Below are positions 8,233 through 18,005 of a DNA stretch of 64,000 bases, in pieces. The DNA is from Bryobacterales bacterium (GTDB taxonomy: Bacteria; Acidobacteriota; Terriglobia; Bryobacterales; Bryobacteraceae), in contig PMTR01000124.1 of the NCBI GenBank assembly GCA_003167255.1, forward strand, positions 1 to 64,000, written 5' to 3'. The notes beneath the pieces were generated by a model. The model had not been told where the DNA came from. It made no database searches and saw only the letters and a program-made list of their open reading frames with translations. Position numbers and translations under genes: made by a program. Position 1 is the first letter of the stretch; every line of letters starts with the position of its first letter.

Positions 8233-8261
8233 TTGACAGTCAGTTGCATCTGAGATGTAAT
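8233..8261 (+). promoter_or_regulatory. Predicted FTR1 promoter
   Basis: TTGACA (8233-8238), 17 bp, TGTAAT (8256-8261), then GTG at 8270. The near-palindrome TTGCAT-CTGAG-ATGTAA (8244-8260, one mismatch) overlaps the -10 box and may be a weaker member of the same operator family. The mRNA would be almost leaderless. Confidence 0.55.
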
Positions 8262-8269
8262 GGTTTGGC

Positions 8270-9289
8270 GTGAGCAGAGCGGAATCACATCGGCATCCCG
8301 GTCGAATCGCCGCGTCGAATTCTCCCTCGCGGTTGGCTTTGCTCGCCTCTCTGGCGGTTGGCGGTCTGTTGGTCGCCGCCGTCATGATCTGGCAGGCACT
8401 GAGCCAGGCCGGCAACCCCGATCCTCTCGCGCCGCACTTGGGTCTCAGCGCAGCAACGATTGACATTGGCGTGCTCGTGTTTCGCGAAGGCTTGGAATGT
8501 ATTCTGGTGCTCGCAGCCATCACAGCGACCATGGGCGCCTCCAACCATGACTATCGGCGCCCAGTGGCCGTTGGTGCCGGGGCAGCGTTCGTAGCTACCC
8601 TAGTCACATGGTGGGTTGCCATTGGCCTGATCGATGATCTGACGCAGAAGGTTTCCGCCCTGCATCTCCAGGCGGCCACGGGTCTCCTTGCAATTCTGGT
8701 GCTATTGCTGGTGATGAACTGGTTCTTCCACAAAGTTTACTGGACCGGATGGATCTCGGCACATACCAAAAAGAAACAAGGCCTTCTTGACCGCGCTAAG
8801 TCCACTGAGGTCTCCAAAGCGGATTTGTGGTGGGGCTTTGTCTTGCTCGGCTTTACGTCACTGTACCGCGAGGGCTTTGAAGTCGTCCTGTTCTTGCAGA
8901 GCTACCGCCTGAAGCGTGGCGGCCTGATCGTGCTTTATGGGGTGTTACTGGGCCTGCTGCTTTCGGGTATCGTTGCTGTCCTGACGTTCCTTGCTCATCG
9001 CCGCTTGCCGTATCGGCGAATGTTGGTCCTGACGGGTGTCATGCTTGGCGCAGTCTTGCTGGTGATGGTGGGCGAGCAGGCCCAAGAGATGCAATTGGCC
9101 CACTGGCTCCCGACGACCCCCATGCCGCGACTGGCAGCGGTGATTCCGCCGTGGATGGGGCTGTGGTTTTCGGTCTTTCCTACAGTCGAAACGCTGGTCG
9201 CCCAGGCAGTTGCCGGCGTGTTGGTCGTCGGTTCATATTTTGCTGCGAGTTTGGGTTTGCGCCGGGCCGGCCATCCTCACCGAAGCTGA
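8270..9289 (+). CDS. FTR1-family high-affinity iron permease
   Basis: 339 residues starting with GTG. The two signature REGxE motifs, FREGLECILVLAAI near residue 72 and YREGFEVVLFLQ near 203, are the iron-binding motifs of the Ftr1/EfeU transporters, embedded in about seven hydrophobic helices. Family members move Fe(III) across the inner membrane, in bacteria often with periplasmic EfeO and EfeB partners; neither is present here. Yeast Ftr1 works with an iron oxidase; the neighbouring di-haem peroxidase homologue is a speculative functional substitute. It is separated from the other iron genes by the divergent TonB receptor gene. Confidence 0.88.
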   Translation: MSRAESHRHPGRIAASNSPSRLALLASLAVGGLLVAAVMIWQALSQAGNPDPLAPHLGLSAATIDIGVLVFREGLECILVLAAITATMGASNHDYRRPVAVGAGAAFVATLVTWWVAIGLIDDLTQKVSALHLQAATGLLAILVLLLVMNWFFHKVYWTGWISAHTKKKQGLLDRAKSTEVSKADLWWGFVLLGFTSLYREGFEVVLFLQSYRLKRGGLIVLYGVLLGLLLSGIVAVLTFLAHRRLPYRRMLVLTGVMLGAVLLVMVGEQAQEMQLAHWLPTTPMPRLAAVIPPWMGLWFSVFPTVETLVAQAVAGVLVVGSYFAASLGLRRAGHPHRS

Positions 9290-9407
9290 AGTTGGCAAAA
9301 GACAGAAATGTGATCCAAGTGGATGCCCAGAAGGATAATAAGCCGTCGGGATCGAAAGCCTGATGAGAGGTTTTATCACATTCGACGCCACGAGGCTGAA
9401 GCATCCA

Positions 9408-9550
9408 CTGTAGATGATTTTGTAGCTGTCCAAAGCCTCCGCCTTCAACAGGGCTCAACAGGCTTCAACACGAGGACCGTATCTGCTTGAAACGTAAGTA
9501 GTTGAGAATAAGGCACTTTCCGGGAGTACCGGAAACTGCCTTGGGCACAG
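9408..9550 (+). repeat. Dispersed repeat, copy 2 (A only)
   Basis: CTGTAGATGATTTTGTAGCTG through ACTGCCTTGGGCACAG, with the tandem CAACAG units. After the core the sequence GGAGGTCGCATCTTTAGAATC weakly recalls a tRNA variable loop and T-arm but cannot fold as one. No B part follows. It separates the iron module from the two-component genes. Confidence 0.8.
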
Positions 9551-9739
9551 GAGGTCGCATCTTTAGAATCAACAGCTTAGCGGCAACATTTTGCCGATTG
9601 TAGAGAAAACTGTAGACAAAATCTGCCCGAGGATCTCCCCGATAACTCTCGCTGAGGGGCCCGAAGGGCCCTCCATAAGTTAAAGCAACGACGTTACTTA
9701 GTTAATTGTCTCGACGCCAGTCGTTCGTTGCTCTCTGGC

Positions 9740-10300
9740 CCGACCCCCTGTCCAAACAGCAGGCGCGCTCCGCTTTAGATCGTCATTAACCCGTCTGGCG
9801 GGCATCGGCGCCGGGCCGGTGTCCTCGGGATGTTTGCGATAGCGCACCCGTCGGTATTGCCTTCCGCCATGCGGAACAACGTCTGCACGCCGTTCGCGAT
9901 TATTTCGCAGCTCAATGCCCTGCCTGCATGTGCCCTGTCAACGCTTTCGAGGGCAGCCTCTCGGCGGTCCTTGCATGACTCGGGGTCAGGATGGTTCGCT
10001 AAACTTTTCCTGCATGATCCTTTCATTCACTACTCCACGCCGGTTGTCGGGTAAGGCAATGGCGCGGACCGAGCTTCGAATGATGCCGACGTTTCCATTG
10101 CCTCCCCTAAAATTCCGTACGGTGGGTTTTCCCCGGTACGGCTTCAAGGCCGGAATCTCAGGCGCGGCCTCCACCTTCACCTCGTTCCCCGGCGCCTCGC
10201 CGACGCAGCCACGATGTACTCCTTCAGCGCGGCCGCCGGTATACTCCGTGCCTGGTACCCCAGTAGTACCCTCTACCCAGCCGTAAACGTTTCAAATCTG
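9740..10300 (-). mobile_element. Possible group II intron remnant (5' non-coding part)
   Basis: On the minus strand the stretch resembles the RNA-domain sequence found upstream of many bacterial group II intron maturases, with its typical spurious reading frame (KPYRGKPTVRNFRGG, then SVRAIALPDNRRG). No reverse-transcriptase gene or domain V hairpin was found beside it, so at best it is a decayed 5' piece. The flanking 9551-9740 holds the hairpin GGGCCC-GAA-GGGCCC (9657-9671) and nothing else recognised. This rests on memory of similar sequences and needs a database check. Confidence 0.3.
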
Positions 10301-10384
10301 CTTGCATCGACCTAGCCTCTAGCCAGGACTGTTTATTTATCGAGCCGGCAAGCTTCACTCCAAGGGAGGCGGGGAGAACCTATC

Positions 10385-10837
10385 ATGCGCATCCTGGTGG
10401 CAGAAGACAATTTGGTTTTTCAGTGGGGGCTGCGGTCCATGCTCACACAATGGGGCTACGACGTAGTCGTGGCGAGCGATGGCGAGGAAGCCTGGCGCCT
10501 CCTGCAAGACGAAGAGGGCCCTCGCCTGGCGATCCTTGATTGGCTGATGCCGGGGTTGGATGGCATTGAAGTGTGCCGCCGCGTGCGCGCCAGCAACCAG
10601 ATCAGCTATACCTACATCCTGATTCTCACTGCGAAGACGGAAAGCGAAGATCTCGTCACCGCCATGGAGGCTGGCGCCGACGATTATGTCACCAAACCGT
10701 TCAAGTCTGGTGAACTGAGGGCCCGTTTGCGAGCAGGCTGCCGAATTCTCGAACTGCAGGAGAGACTCCAGTTCGCCCGTCAGCCTCTGGTCGTCCCCCC
10801 TGCGTTCGACGCCGCGAATGTGTATTCGCCTGAGTGA
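10385..10837 (+). CDS. Single-domain response regulator
   Basis: 150 residues, with GGGAGGCGGGGAG ribosome-binding sequence before ATG. The receiver fold is complete: acidic pocket Glu7/Asp8 (VAEDN), phospho-acceptor Asp52 in LAILDWLMPGLDG, switch Thr82 in LILTAKT and Lys104 in VTKPF. After about residue 120 there is only a short tail (REL-like helix and a Pro-rich end), so there is no DNA-binding or enzymatic output domain. It probably relays phosphate or binds a partner, like CheY/Spo0F-type proteins. The hybrid kinase 300 bp downstream on the same strand is the obvious candidate partner. Confidence 0.9.
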   Translation: MRILVAEDNLVFQWGLRSMLTQWGYDVVVASDGEEAWRLLQDEEGPRLAILDWLMPGLDGIEVCRRVRASNQISYTYILILTAKTESEDLVTAMEAGADDYVTKPFKSGELRARLRAGCRILELQERLQFARQPLVVPPAFDAANVYSPE

Positions 10838-10990
10838 CTCACATGCTGTCCGTTCGCGCCACGATCTCGGCCTAGCCACGTACAGGCTCGGTTGGGCAGT
10901 CTGCTGCTCACACGGGCCCATAATGCCTAAGGTTAATGGTGGTGGCGATATCGGACGTCGGCATTGACTTGGAATTGCGTCCGGGGCGTA

Positions 10991-11007
10991 CCCTAGCTAA
11001 GCTAGGG
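10991..11007. promoter_or_regulatory. Perfect 17-nt palindrome before the hybrid kinase gene
   Basis: CCCTAGC-TAA-GCTAGGG lies about 135 bp upstream of the kinase ATG in an otherwise gene-free 300-bp gap. It could be a dimeric-regulator operator or a short hairpin; no T-tract follows. Confidence 0.35.
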
Positions 11008-11140
11008 CGGTTGCCTTTGGGGGCATTCTGCGTTGTCAGAATTGCCGCGTCCGGTCCCGCCGGTCGATCGAATCCGCCCCAGACTGGAGCAGAGGTTAGC
11101 TTTTGTGCACATCGGTCCGCTTCGGCTCATACTCGCCCGG

Positions 11141-14100
11141 ATGAAACGAACCTTCGGGAGTGCCGCTGTGCGTAGGTCCACGCTCGTCGTCACAGCGGTA
11201 ATCCTCGTCGGTTCAGCCTGGATCTGGCACCACGACAGAGCCCGCCCATCACCGGCACGACCCTACCGGATGGGCTTTCAGCAGTCTCCACCGCGGCAGT
11301 TTGTTGATTCCCAAGGCCGGCCCTACGGGTCGGTCATAGACCTCCTTCGCGAGGCTGCGCGCCGCGCCGGTGTCCGACTCGACTGGATACAGGTTCCCGC
11401 TGGTCCGGATCGCGCCCTCTCCGATGGCATCGTCGACCTTTGGCCGATCGTCAACCAGTTACCAGAGCGCAAGCGTTTTCACTTCAGCGAGCCATACGCG
11501 CAAGCGACCTACTGGCTGGTAACAGAGCGCCAAAACGATGTTCGGGACACAAATGCCGTCGCGGGACGCGTTGTGGGTATCACGGAAGGACTGGCCAGGA
11601 CCATGGCCCAGAAGCACCTGCCACAGCCAAGGCTGCAGGCTTTCGAATCGGTACCAGCTTTGATCGCTAGCGTGTGCGATGGAACAGTATTTGCGGCCGT
11701 GATCCCAGAGAGCCCGACGCATGCGTCTGTATTCCGAAAGCCCGAGGACTGCGAGTTAAGGATGTCCCCAATTCCTGGAGCCAGGTTGTGGGCCGGCATC
11801 GCTTCCTCGCCGAAGCATCCGGACGCCGCAAGAGTGGCCGACTTGCTGCGCCACGAAATCGGCCTAATGGTCCAGGACGGAACGTTTTCAACCATTTCGG
11901 TGAAGTGGTTCGGCTATCCGACGAACGAAGCAGCGATGGTTGAGGCCATAACGTCGGCTCACAGGGAGGCCGATAGGCGCACAGCCTGGCTCGCGGTGGC
12001 CTCCTGCGCGGCCATCCTATTGCTCGGGATGGCAGCTCGGCTGTGGAGGGATAAGCAACTGTTGGCGCACCAAGACCTTTTGGAACAGAAGGTGGCCGAG
12101 CGTACGACCGAACTGGCACTGGCAAAGGACAAAGCAGAAACCGCTTGTGTGCTGCTCGAGCAAAGCCGTGCGCGGTTCACTCTTGCGCTGGACGGCGCCA
12201 GTGAGGCTCTCTGGGACTGCGATATCGCCAAAAGGCAGACGTACTACAGCGAACGCTGGTCCGAAATGTTAGGCTTCTCGCCCGAGGAGATTGGCGACTC
12301 CCCAGAGATCTGGGACCGCCTGGTACACCCGGATGATTACTCGATGGTGTGCCAAGCATTGCAGAACCACTTGGCTGGCCTAACCGAAAGTTATCAGGCC
12401 GAGTATCGCATGCGGACGAAGGACGGCGGCTGGCGTTGGATACAGGCACGAGGCAAGGTAGTTGAGCGCGCCGGTGACGGTTCTCCCATTCGCGTTGCCG
12501 GCACGCATTTGGACGTCACAGAACGCAAACAGGCAGAACAAGCGCTAGCGCGCCAGCATTACATCCTGGACAATCTCATCGAAAGTGTGCCCGATCATAT
12601 CTACTTCAAGGATCGTGCCAGCCAGTTCATCCAAGTGAATCGGGCGATGGTCAAGTTGTTCGGGGCGAATGACCCGGCCGAACTGATAGGTAAGAGCGAT
12701 TTCGATTTCTTTACGGCAGAGCATGCCAAGCAAGCCTACGACGATGAGCAGGGTCTGTTGGAAGGCCGCCAATTGATAGTGTCCAAAGAGGAGAAGGAAA
12801 CCTGGCCCGATGGACACCAGTCATGGGTCCAGACTACGAAGCTGCCTCTGCACGACGATTCGGGCGCCGCTATCGGAACTTTTGGCATCTCGCGTGACAT
12901 TACCGAGCGTAAGCGGATGGAGCAGGCTCTGCGCACGGCCAAGGAGGCTGCGGAGGCCGCCAGCCGGGCCAAGAGCGAGTTCCTGGCCAACATGAGCCAT
13001 GAGATCCGGACACCCCTGAACGGCGTGATCGGGATGACGGGGCTGCTGCTGGATACAGAGCTGTCGACGGACCAGCGCGATTACGCGGAGACGGTGCGGA
13101 GGTCGGGCGAGGCTTTGCTCGTGGTGCTCAACGATGTGCTCGATTTCTCCAAAATCGAGGCGGGCGAGTTGGCCCTCGAACCGTTTCCTTTCGATCTTCG
13201 TCTGGTGCTGGAAGAAGTCAACGAGATGTTGGCCTGCGCGGCCGAAGAAAAGAAGCTGGAGCTGATCCTGCGATACCCGCCGAACGTGCCGCGGTGGTTT
13301 ATCGGGGATGCCGGTCGGCTTCGCCAGGTGGTCACGAACCTCGTCGGCAATGCGGTCAAATTCACGGCCACCGGTCACGTTCTTATTGGTGTTGAGCGCG
13401 AGGAACCGGACGGGCAAAAGGCCGGCGTTCGCGTGTCGGTCAGCGATACCGGCCCTGGCATTCTTTCCGACAAACTGAATCTGCTCTTTAAGAAGTTCAG
13501 CCAAGTGGATGGGTCCATCACTCGAAAGCACGGTGGCGCCGGGCTGGGGCTGGCGATTTCGAAGCAACTTGTGGAACTGATGGGCGGGACCATCAGCGTG
13601 CAGAGCAGGCCGGGTGAAGGCACGACGTTCTGGTTCAGCTTGCCTTTGCCGCTCAGCGCCGAACCGCCTGCGGCACCGGCGCCGGTGGCGGACCTGCGGG
13701 GTTTACGAGTGCTGATCGTGGACGACAACGAAGTAAACCGGCGGGTGCTGCACGAACAGATCAGCAGTTGGGAAATGCGCAACGGCAGCTATGCGGGGGC
13801 GGTGCAGGCGCTCCAGGCGCTGCGCGAGGCGAGGGCGGCGGGCGATCCGTACCAGGTGGCGCTGCTGGATTACCAGATGCCCGAGATGGACGGAGCGACG
13901 CTGGCGGCGGTTATAAAGGCGGACCCGTTATTGAGCGACACGGTGGTGATCATGCTCGCGTCGGTGGGCGCGAAGTGCGGCACATGCAAGGAAGCCAGCA
14001 TGGATGCCTGCCTGGTGAAGCCGGTGCGGCAATCGCAGTTGCTGAACACGCTGGGGACGGTGTGGTCGAAGAGACTGCAGAGCGGGTTTGCGACACGGAC

Positions 14101-14554
14101 GGAAGCGCCGCGCGAGATCGCGGCGGTGAAATCGAAGCTGGCGGACAGGTTTGCGGGGACACCGGCGCGAGTGCTGGTGGCGGAAGACAACGTGGTGAAC
14201 CAGAAGGTGGCGGTGCGCATGCTGGAGCGGCTGGGGCTGCGTCCGGACGTGGCGGCCGACGGACGCGAGGCGGTGGAGCTGTGCACGATGCTGCCGTACG
14301 ACCTGATCTTCATGGATTGCCAGATGCCGGAGATGGACGGCTACACGGCGACGGCGGAGATTCGGAAGCGGCAAGGGTCGAACGGGCGGGTGGCGATTAT
14401 CGCGATGACGGCGGAGGCGATGGAAGGCTCCCGCGAGCAATGCATCGCGGCGGGGATGGACGACTACATCGCGAAGCCGGTGCGGCTGGACGACATGATC
14501 GAAGCTCTGGAGAAGTGGGTGCCGCAGGCGATCCCGGCGGCGCAGGGGTTGTAG
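11141..14554 (+). CDS. Hybrid sensor histidine kinase (SBP-PAS-PAS-HisKA-HATPase-REC-REC)
   Basis: 1137 residues from ATG 11141 ([10 protein letters not shown]); the track start 108 bp upstream has no clear ribosome site. Order: membrane anchor ([14 protein letters not shown]), periplasmic solute-binding type 3 domain (residues about 40-280), second membrane helix ([19 protein letters not shown]), two PAS/PAC domains (about 345-590, ending DVTERKQ and DITERKR), HisKA with [10 protein letters not shown] (His about 620), HATPase with DTGPGI and GGAGLGLAI, then two receivers ([13 protein letters not shown] and [13 protein letters not shown]). It senses a small periplasmic ligand and phosphorylates its own receivers and perhaps the upstream regulator. 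The 3' third uses GCG/CGG/GTG codons much more than the 5' half. Confidence 0.92.
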   Translation: MKRTFGSAAVRRSTLVVTAVILVGSAWIWHHDRARPSPARPYRMGFQQSPPRQFVDSQGRPYGSVIDLLREAARRAGVRLDWIQVPAGPDRALSDGIVDLWPIVNQLPERKRFHFSEPYAQATYWLVTERQNDVRDTNAVAGRVVGITEGLARTMAQKHLPQPRLQAFESVPALIASVCDGTVFAAVIPESPTHASVFRKPEDCELRMSPIPGARLWAGIASSPKHPDAARVADLLRHEIGLMVQDGTFSTISVKWFGYPTNEAAMVEAITSAHREADRRTAWLAVASCAAILLLGMAARLWRDKQLLAHQDLLEQKVAERTTELALAKDKAETACVLLEQSRARFTLALDGASEALWDCDIAKRQTYYSERWSEMLGFSPEEIGDSPEIWDRLVHPDDYSMVCQALQNHLAGLTESYQAEYRMRTKDGGWRWIQARGKVVERAGDGSPIRVAGTHLDVTERKQAEQALARQHYILDNLIESVPDHIYFKDRASQFIQVNRAMVKLFGANDPAELIGKSDFDFFTAEHAKQAYDDEQGLLEGRQLIVSKEEKETWPDGHQSWVQTTKLPLHDDSGAAIGTFGISRDITERKRMEQALRTAKEAAEAASRAKSEFLANMSHEIRTPLNGVIGMTGLLLDTELSTDQRDYAETVRRSGEALLVVLNDVLDFSKIEAGELALEPFPFDLRLVLEEVNEMLACAAEEKKLELILRYPPNVPRWFIGDAGRLRQVVTNLVGNAVKFTATGHVLIGVEREEPDGQKAGVRVSVSDTGPGILSDKLNLLFKKFSQVDGSITRKHGGAGLGLAISKQLVELMGGTISVQSRPGEGTTFWFSLPLPLSAEPPAAPAPVADLRGLRVLIVDDNEVNRRVLHEQISSWEMRNGSYAGAVQALQALREARAAGDPYQVALLDYQMPEMDGATLAAVIKADPLLSDTVVIMLASVGAKCGTCKEASMDACLVKPVRQSQLLNTLGTVWSKRLQSGFATRTEAPREIAAVKSKLADRFAGTPARVLVAEDNVVNQKVAVRMLERLGLRPDVAADGREAVELCTMLPYDLIFMDCQMPEMDGYTATAEIRKRQGSNGRVAIIAMTAEAMEGSREQCIAAGMDDYIAKPVRLDDMIEALEKWVPQAIPAAQGL

Positions 14555-14845
14555 GCGGGATCAGCCGATCGGTATATGCTCAGCTCCTCCTGGTCAGCTC
14601 CTGCACGCAGGAGTGAAGTACCGGGAACCCTTCTCCTCCTTATCTACCTTTCTCGACCACCCGGCCCTTCCGCTATCGGGTGAGATAAGCCGCTTGTGAG
14701 ATCCCGCCGCCATCGCGCCTCGCCAAAAGTCTGCCAGGGGCGTTTTTCAAGGCGAGACGCATGGCCGCAGGCGTACGCATCAGCAGCGCAAAGGTCGGAA
14801 GAATTGGCGAAGAAACGGGCCCAGCGGCCTGGAGGAGAAATCCGA
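14555..14845. other. Intergenic after the kinase gene
   Basis: Contains the hairpin CTCCTGC-AC-GCAGGAG near 14,598-14,613, which may stop kinase transcription although only a weak T-run follows. The rest shows no gene that I recognise. Confidence 0.4.
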
Positions 14846-15178
14846 GTGTAGATAAAAATGTAGCTGGCGAGAGCCTCCGGGCTCCACAAGGCTCCACAAG
14901 TTGCAACAGAGTCGCGCCATCCGCTTGAAACGAAAACGCTTGAAAACAGGCCATTTCTGCCGGATACTGGAAACTGCCTTGGGCTCAGTGGATCTCCGGT
15001 TAATACCCCATGTACTTTTATATTTGTTTTCAATACTTTACAAAAATTGGTTGTTGCGGCTTGTTGAACCGCGAGGCTGCTACAGCTATGGTTTTGACTA
15101 CAGACGGGCGGTCAGGGTCGCTGGCGGGCCTGTCAATAGCCGGTTTCGGCATGGGCGACCCCCTGCTTTTGCGGCAGG
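14846..15178 (+). repeat. Dispersed repeat, copy 3 (A+B)
   Basis: A (14,846-14,987) from GTGTAGATAAAAATGTAGCTG to ACTGCCTTGGGCTCA with tandem GGCTCCACAA units, then B (to 15,178) ending in CCTGCTTTTGCGGCAGG. The A-to-B junction GGGCTCAGTGGATCTCCGGT is identical to that of copy 4. The 45-nt hairpin follows. Confidence 0.85.
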
Positions 15179-15203
15179 AGTACTCCCCTCGAAAACGGGA
15201 CGA

Positions 15204-15242
15204 CCCTCTGTCATCCCGCCACTGTGGCGGAATGTCAGAGGG
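15204..15242. repeat. 45-nt hairpin repeat, copy 2
   Basis: CCCTCTGTCATCCCGCC / GGCGGAATGTCAGAGGG; near-identical to the copies at 841 and 34,133, with compensating or single mismatches in the stem. Confidence 0.75.
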
Positions 15243-15243
15243 C

Positions 15244-15375
15244 CTATATTCGAAATTGGCGCGTCCCATATTGAAGGAGAACGACCACGTCGAGGTACCG
15301 GGGATCTTCTTTGATTTCGGAAAGTCGGACATCAAGCCCGAATCGGAGCCGGCCTTGAAGGAGCTTGCCGCGATG
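15244..15375 (+). pseudogene. OmpA-family C-terminal domain remnant
   Basis: One frame reads ARPILKENDHVEVPGIFF followed by DFGKSDIKPESEPALKELA, which is the first strand and helix of an OmpA-like peptidoglycan-binding domain. It begins right after the hairpin repeat and loses resemblance after the Ala-Met at 15,375, so about 40 residues survive. The parent gene was cut by whatever placed the repeat. Nothing clear lies between it and the hydrogenase operon; a TTGACA at 15,483 has no matching -10 box. Confidence 0.6.
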
Positions 15376-15543
15376 TCTTGCTCCGGTTGCTGTTTCCCAG
15401 CAGGCCGCCCGCATCGGTATAATCACGGAGAAACCTGCCGGAACAGTGGCACTCGAAAGCTGAATCGGTGGCAACCGCGTTCTTGACATGCGTAGTGGGG
15501 AGCAGCCTCCCAGGATCTGCTGAGTTCATCGCGGGATAATGGA

Positions 15544-16707
15544 GTGGGCGGAGTGGCTGAAAAAACACAGGCCATAGTGGAAGCCGGCCAGATCGAACGG
15601 CTGATCGAAGTGCTCCACAGCCGCGGCTATGAAGTGGTGGGGCCTACGGTGCGCGACAAAGCGATCGTCTACGACCGTTTGGAGAGGTTGGCCGATCTGC
15701 CCGTCGGCTGGACCGACGAGCAGGAGGCGGGCTCTTACCGGCTGAAGAGGCGCGAGGATGGCGCGCTATTCTGCTACGTGGTGGGGCCTCAGAGCTGGAA
15801 AAAGTATCTGCACCCGGCGGACGTGCGGCTGTTTTCCGCGCAACGACAGGGGGAGACCTTCCGGATCCTGAGCAATCCCGACCCTCCGCCCCCAGGGCGC
15901 CATGCCTTCTTGGGCGTCCGCGCCTGCGAGCTGGCCGCCATCGCCGTCCAGGACCGAGTGCTGCTTCACGACCGCTACCGCGATCCGATCTACCAGGGCC
16001 GCCGCGAGGGGATCTTCATCGTGGCCGTTAACTGTACCCAGTCGGCGGCCACCTGCTTTTGCACCTCGATGGGAACCGGGCCGCAGGCGCACGCAGGCTT
16101 TGACCTCGCCTTGACCGAGCTCCTTGGCCCCGATCACCATCGGATTCTGATCGAAGTGGGCAGCGAGGTGGGAGCGGAGGTGCTGGCCGAACTGGAGCAC
16201 TTCCAAGCCTCCGATGACGTGGAAAGGGAAGCCGAAACGGCGGTCGGCCGCGCTCGATCTCAGATTCAGCGGCGGATGGACACTACCGGCATCCGCGACC
16301 TGCTGTACAGCAACGTCGACCACCCCAGATGGGACGATGTAGCGCAGCGTTGCCTCACGTGCGCCAACTGCACGATGGTGTGTCCCACTTGCTTTTGCAC
16401 CACTGTAGAAGACGTGAGCGACGTGACTGGCGACCATGCCGAGCGATGGCGCAGATGGGATTCCTGTTTCACACAGAGTTTTTCTTATATCCACGGCGGC
16501 AGCGTGCGGTCATCCGCCAAATCACGCTACCGGCAGTGGATGACCCACAAGCTGGCATCCTGGATCGACCAGTTCGGCAGTTCCGGCTGCGTGGGCTGCG
16601 GGCGTTGCATTACCTGGTGCCCGGTGGGCATCGACATTACCGCGGAAGTTGGCGCCATCCGGGGCGCCACTGCTTCCGCTGGGGAGAACGACCATGGAAA
16701 CACTTGA
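15544..16707 (+). CDS. hydB: Hydrogenase beta subunit, 4Fe-4S dicluster (sulfhydrogenase HydB-like)
   Basis: 387 residues from GTG 15,544 (GTG 15,553 is an alternative start). The C-terminal third carries two ferredoxin-type cysteine sets, [16 protein letters not shown] and [16 protein letters not shown]; the N-terminal two thirds match the HydB/AsrA-type electron-transfer subunit, with further Cys clusters (ACELA, CFCTS). In group 3b NiFe hydrogenases this protein passes electrons between the small subunit and the flavin subunit. It is the first gene of a tight operon and overlaps the next by 14 bp. A GGATAATGG near 15,534 may be the -10 region. Confidence 0.87.
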   Translation: MGGVAEKTQAIVEAGQIERLIEVLHSRGYEVVGPTVRDKAIVYDRLERLADLPVGWTDEQEAGSYRLKRREDGALFCYVVGPQSWKKYLHPADVRLFSAQRQGETFRILSNPDPPPPGRHAFLGVRACELAAIAVQDRVLLHDRYRDPIYQGRREGIFIVAVNCTQSAATCFCTSMGTGPQAHAGFDLALTELLGPDHHRILIEVGSEVGAEVLAELEHFQASDDVEREAETAVGRARSQIQRRMDTTGIRDLLYSNVDHPRWDDVAQRCLTCANCTMVCPTCFCTTVEDVSDVTGDHAERWRRWDSCFTQSFSYIHGGSVRSSAKSRYRQWMTHKLASWIDQFGSSGCVGCGRCITWCPVGIDITAEVGAIRGATASAGENDHGNT

Positions 16708-17155
16708 GCGAATCGTAGCGGAACATCCCTTTTTCGCAGGCCTCGAGGAGCAATACATACAACTGCTGGCCGGTTGCGCTTCCAATGTGCGCTTCGAGGG
16801 AGGAAAGTATATCCTTCGCGAGGGCGAAGAAGCCTCGCAGTTTTTCCTCATCCGCCACGGCAGAGTGGCGTTGGAGATCTCGGCGCCCCATCGCGGCCGG
16901 TTGACTGTGGAGACGCTGGGCGAAGGCGACATCCTGGGGTGGTCGTGGCTGATCCCGCCGTATCACTGGCGCCTTGACGCCCGGGCAGTGGACCTCACGC
17001 GGGCCATCGCTTTGGATGGCACATGCCTTCGCACCAAGTGTGAACAGAACCACGATTTGGGCTACGAGCTGTTGAAGCGATTCGCCCACATCATGGAGCG
17101 CCGGTTGGAAGCCACCCGGTTCCAGCTTCTGGACGTGTACGCGGCCCACAAATAG
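16694..17155 (+). CDS. Cyclic-nucleotide-binding domain protein
   Basis: 153 residues from ATG 16,694, preceded by GGGGAG inside the end of hydB; the track start 45 bp upstream is less likely. It is a single cNMP-binding beta roll ([33 protein letters not shown]) ending in a helix, with no helix-turn-helix, so it is not a Crp-type DNA-binding factor. In several group 3b hydrogenase operons a similar protein sits at this place. A regulatory or structural role on the hydrogenase, perhaps sensing a nucleotide, is inferred from the operon only. Confidence 0.82.
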   Translation: METLERIVAEHPFFAGLEEQYIQLLAGCASNVRFEGGKYILREGEEASQFFLIRHGRVALEISAPHRGRLTVETLGEGDILGWSWLIPPYHWRLDARAVDLTRAIALDGTCLRTKCEQNHDLGYELLKRFAHIMERRLEATRFQLLDVYAAHK

Positions 17156-17163
17156 AGGAGTCG

Positions 17164-18003
17164 ATGGCGACGCTGCCTGCAGATCCGATGGTCCCCGATC
17201 CCTACCGCGTTGGGCAGGTGTGGAAGGAGACGTTCGACACTTTCACCGTGGCCCTGGAGCCTGCCCACAATGCGGCATCGAGCGCGTTCTCGCCGGGCCA
17301 GTTCAGCATGCTGTACGTATTCGGGGTTGGCGAGCTTCCCATCTCGATCAGCGGCGATCCGGAGGAGCCGGGCCGTCTGATCTACACGGTCCGCTCGGTG
17401 GGGCAGGCCACTCATGCGTTGGTGAGCCGCAAACCAGGCGAGATGGTTGGAGTGCGGGGACCCTTCGGCGGGTGCTGGCCCCTGGCGGAGGCGCGAGGCA
17501 AAGACGTGGTGCTGGTGGCCGGCGGCCTCGGCTTGGCGCCGCTGCGGCCGGCCATCTATCAAGTGCTGCGGCACCGCGAAGACTACGGCCGCCTGATCGT
17601 GCTCTACGGCGGGCGCAGCCCGCGGGACCTGCTCTATCGCAAAGAGCTGGCGGCGTGGGCCCGACAGCCCGATACCCAGGTCCTGTCTACGGTGGACTAC
17701 GGCGGACTGAGCTGGCGCGGCCACGTAGGCGTGGTGACCACCCTGTTCCGCTACGTCCGCCTGCAGCCGGCCCGCACGGTAGCGATGCTATGCGGTCCGG
17801 AGATCATGATGCGCTTCGTCACGCGGGAGTTGGAGTCGCATGGCCTGCAGGAGTCGGACATTTATCTGTCCATGGAGCGCAACATGAAGTGCGCCGTGGG
17901 CTTCTGCGGCCATTGCCAATACGGGCCCTACTTCATTTGCAAGGACGGTCCGGTCTTCCCCTACTCCAGGGTTCGGTCCTTACTCGAAAAGCATGAGATC
18001 TAA
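17164..18003 (+). CDS. hydG: Hydrogenase gamma subunit, FAD/NAD(P)-binding reductase (HydG-like)
   Basis: 279 residues, 8 bp after the previous stop. It has a ferredoxin-reductase beta barrel with the FAD-contact segment LPISISG, the nucleotide-binding loop [12 protein letters not shown] and the C-terminal 2Fe-2S cysteine cluster [17 protein letters not shown] typical of PyrK/HydG reductases. It links the hydrogenase to NAD(P)H in the cytoplasm. Next to hydB and the two catalytic subunits it completes the four-subunit bidirectional group 3b enzyme. The coenzyme preference cannot be read from the sequence. Confidence 0.9.
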   Translation: MATLPADPMVPDPYRVGQVWKETFDTFTVALEPAHNAASSAFSPGQFSMLYVFGVGELPISISGDPEEPGRLIYTVRSVGQATHALVSRKPGEMVGVRGPFGGCWPLAEARGKDVVLVAGGLGLAPLRPAIYQVLRHREDYGRLIVLYGGRSPRDLLYRKELAAWARQPDTQVLSTVDYGGLSWRGHVGVVTTLFRYVRLQPARTVAMLCGPEIMMRFVTRELESHGLQESDIYLSMERNMKCAVGFCGHCQYGPYFICKDGPVFPYSRVRSLLEKHEI

Positions 18004-18005
18004 GC

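Noticed and set aside
9306-9381. CRP-like half sites AATGTGAT and ATCACATT.
   Set aside because: They are about 60 bp apart, far too distant for one CRP dimer, and no promoter lies between.
10984-11025. Possible degenerate tRNA-Pro 5' half (CGGGGCG followed by an arm-like TGCCTTTGGGGGCA).
   Set aside because: The acceptor-like heptamer fits the 3' half at 35.2 kb, but the stretch between is a perfect palindrome rather than a D-arm and the anticodon-like loop has six bases.
13768-14616. Plus-strand 282-residue Gly-rich ORF.
   Set aside because: Out-of-frame reading of the kinase receiver domains; Gly/Ala/Arg-rich nonsense.
15483-15488. TTGACA before the hydrogenase operon as a promoter.
   Set aside because: The only -10-like sequence (GATAAT at about 15,535) is 46 bp away, so the two cannot form one promoter.
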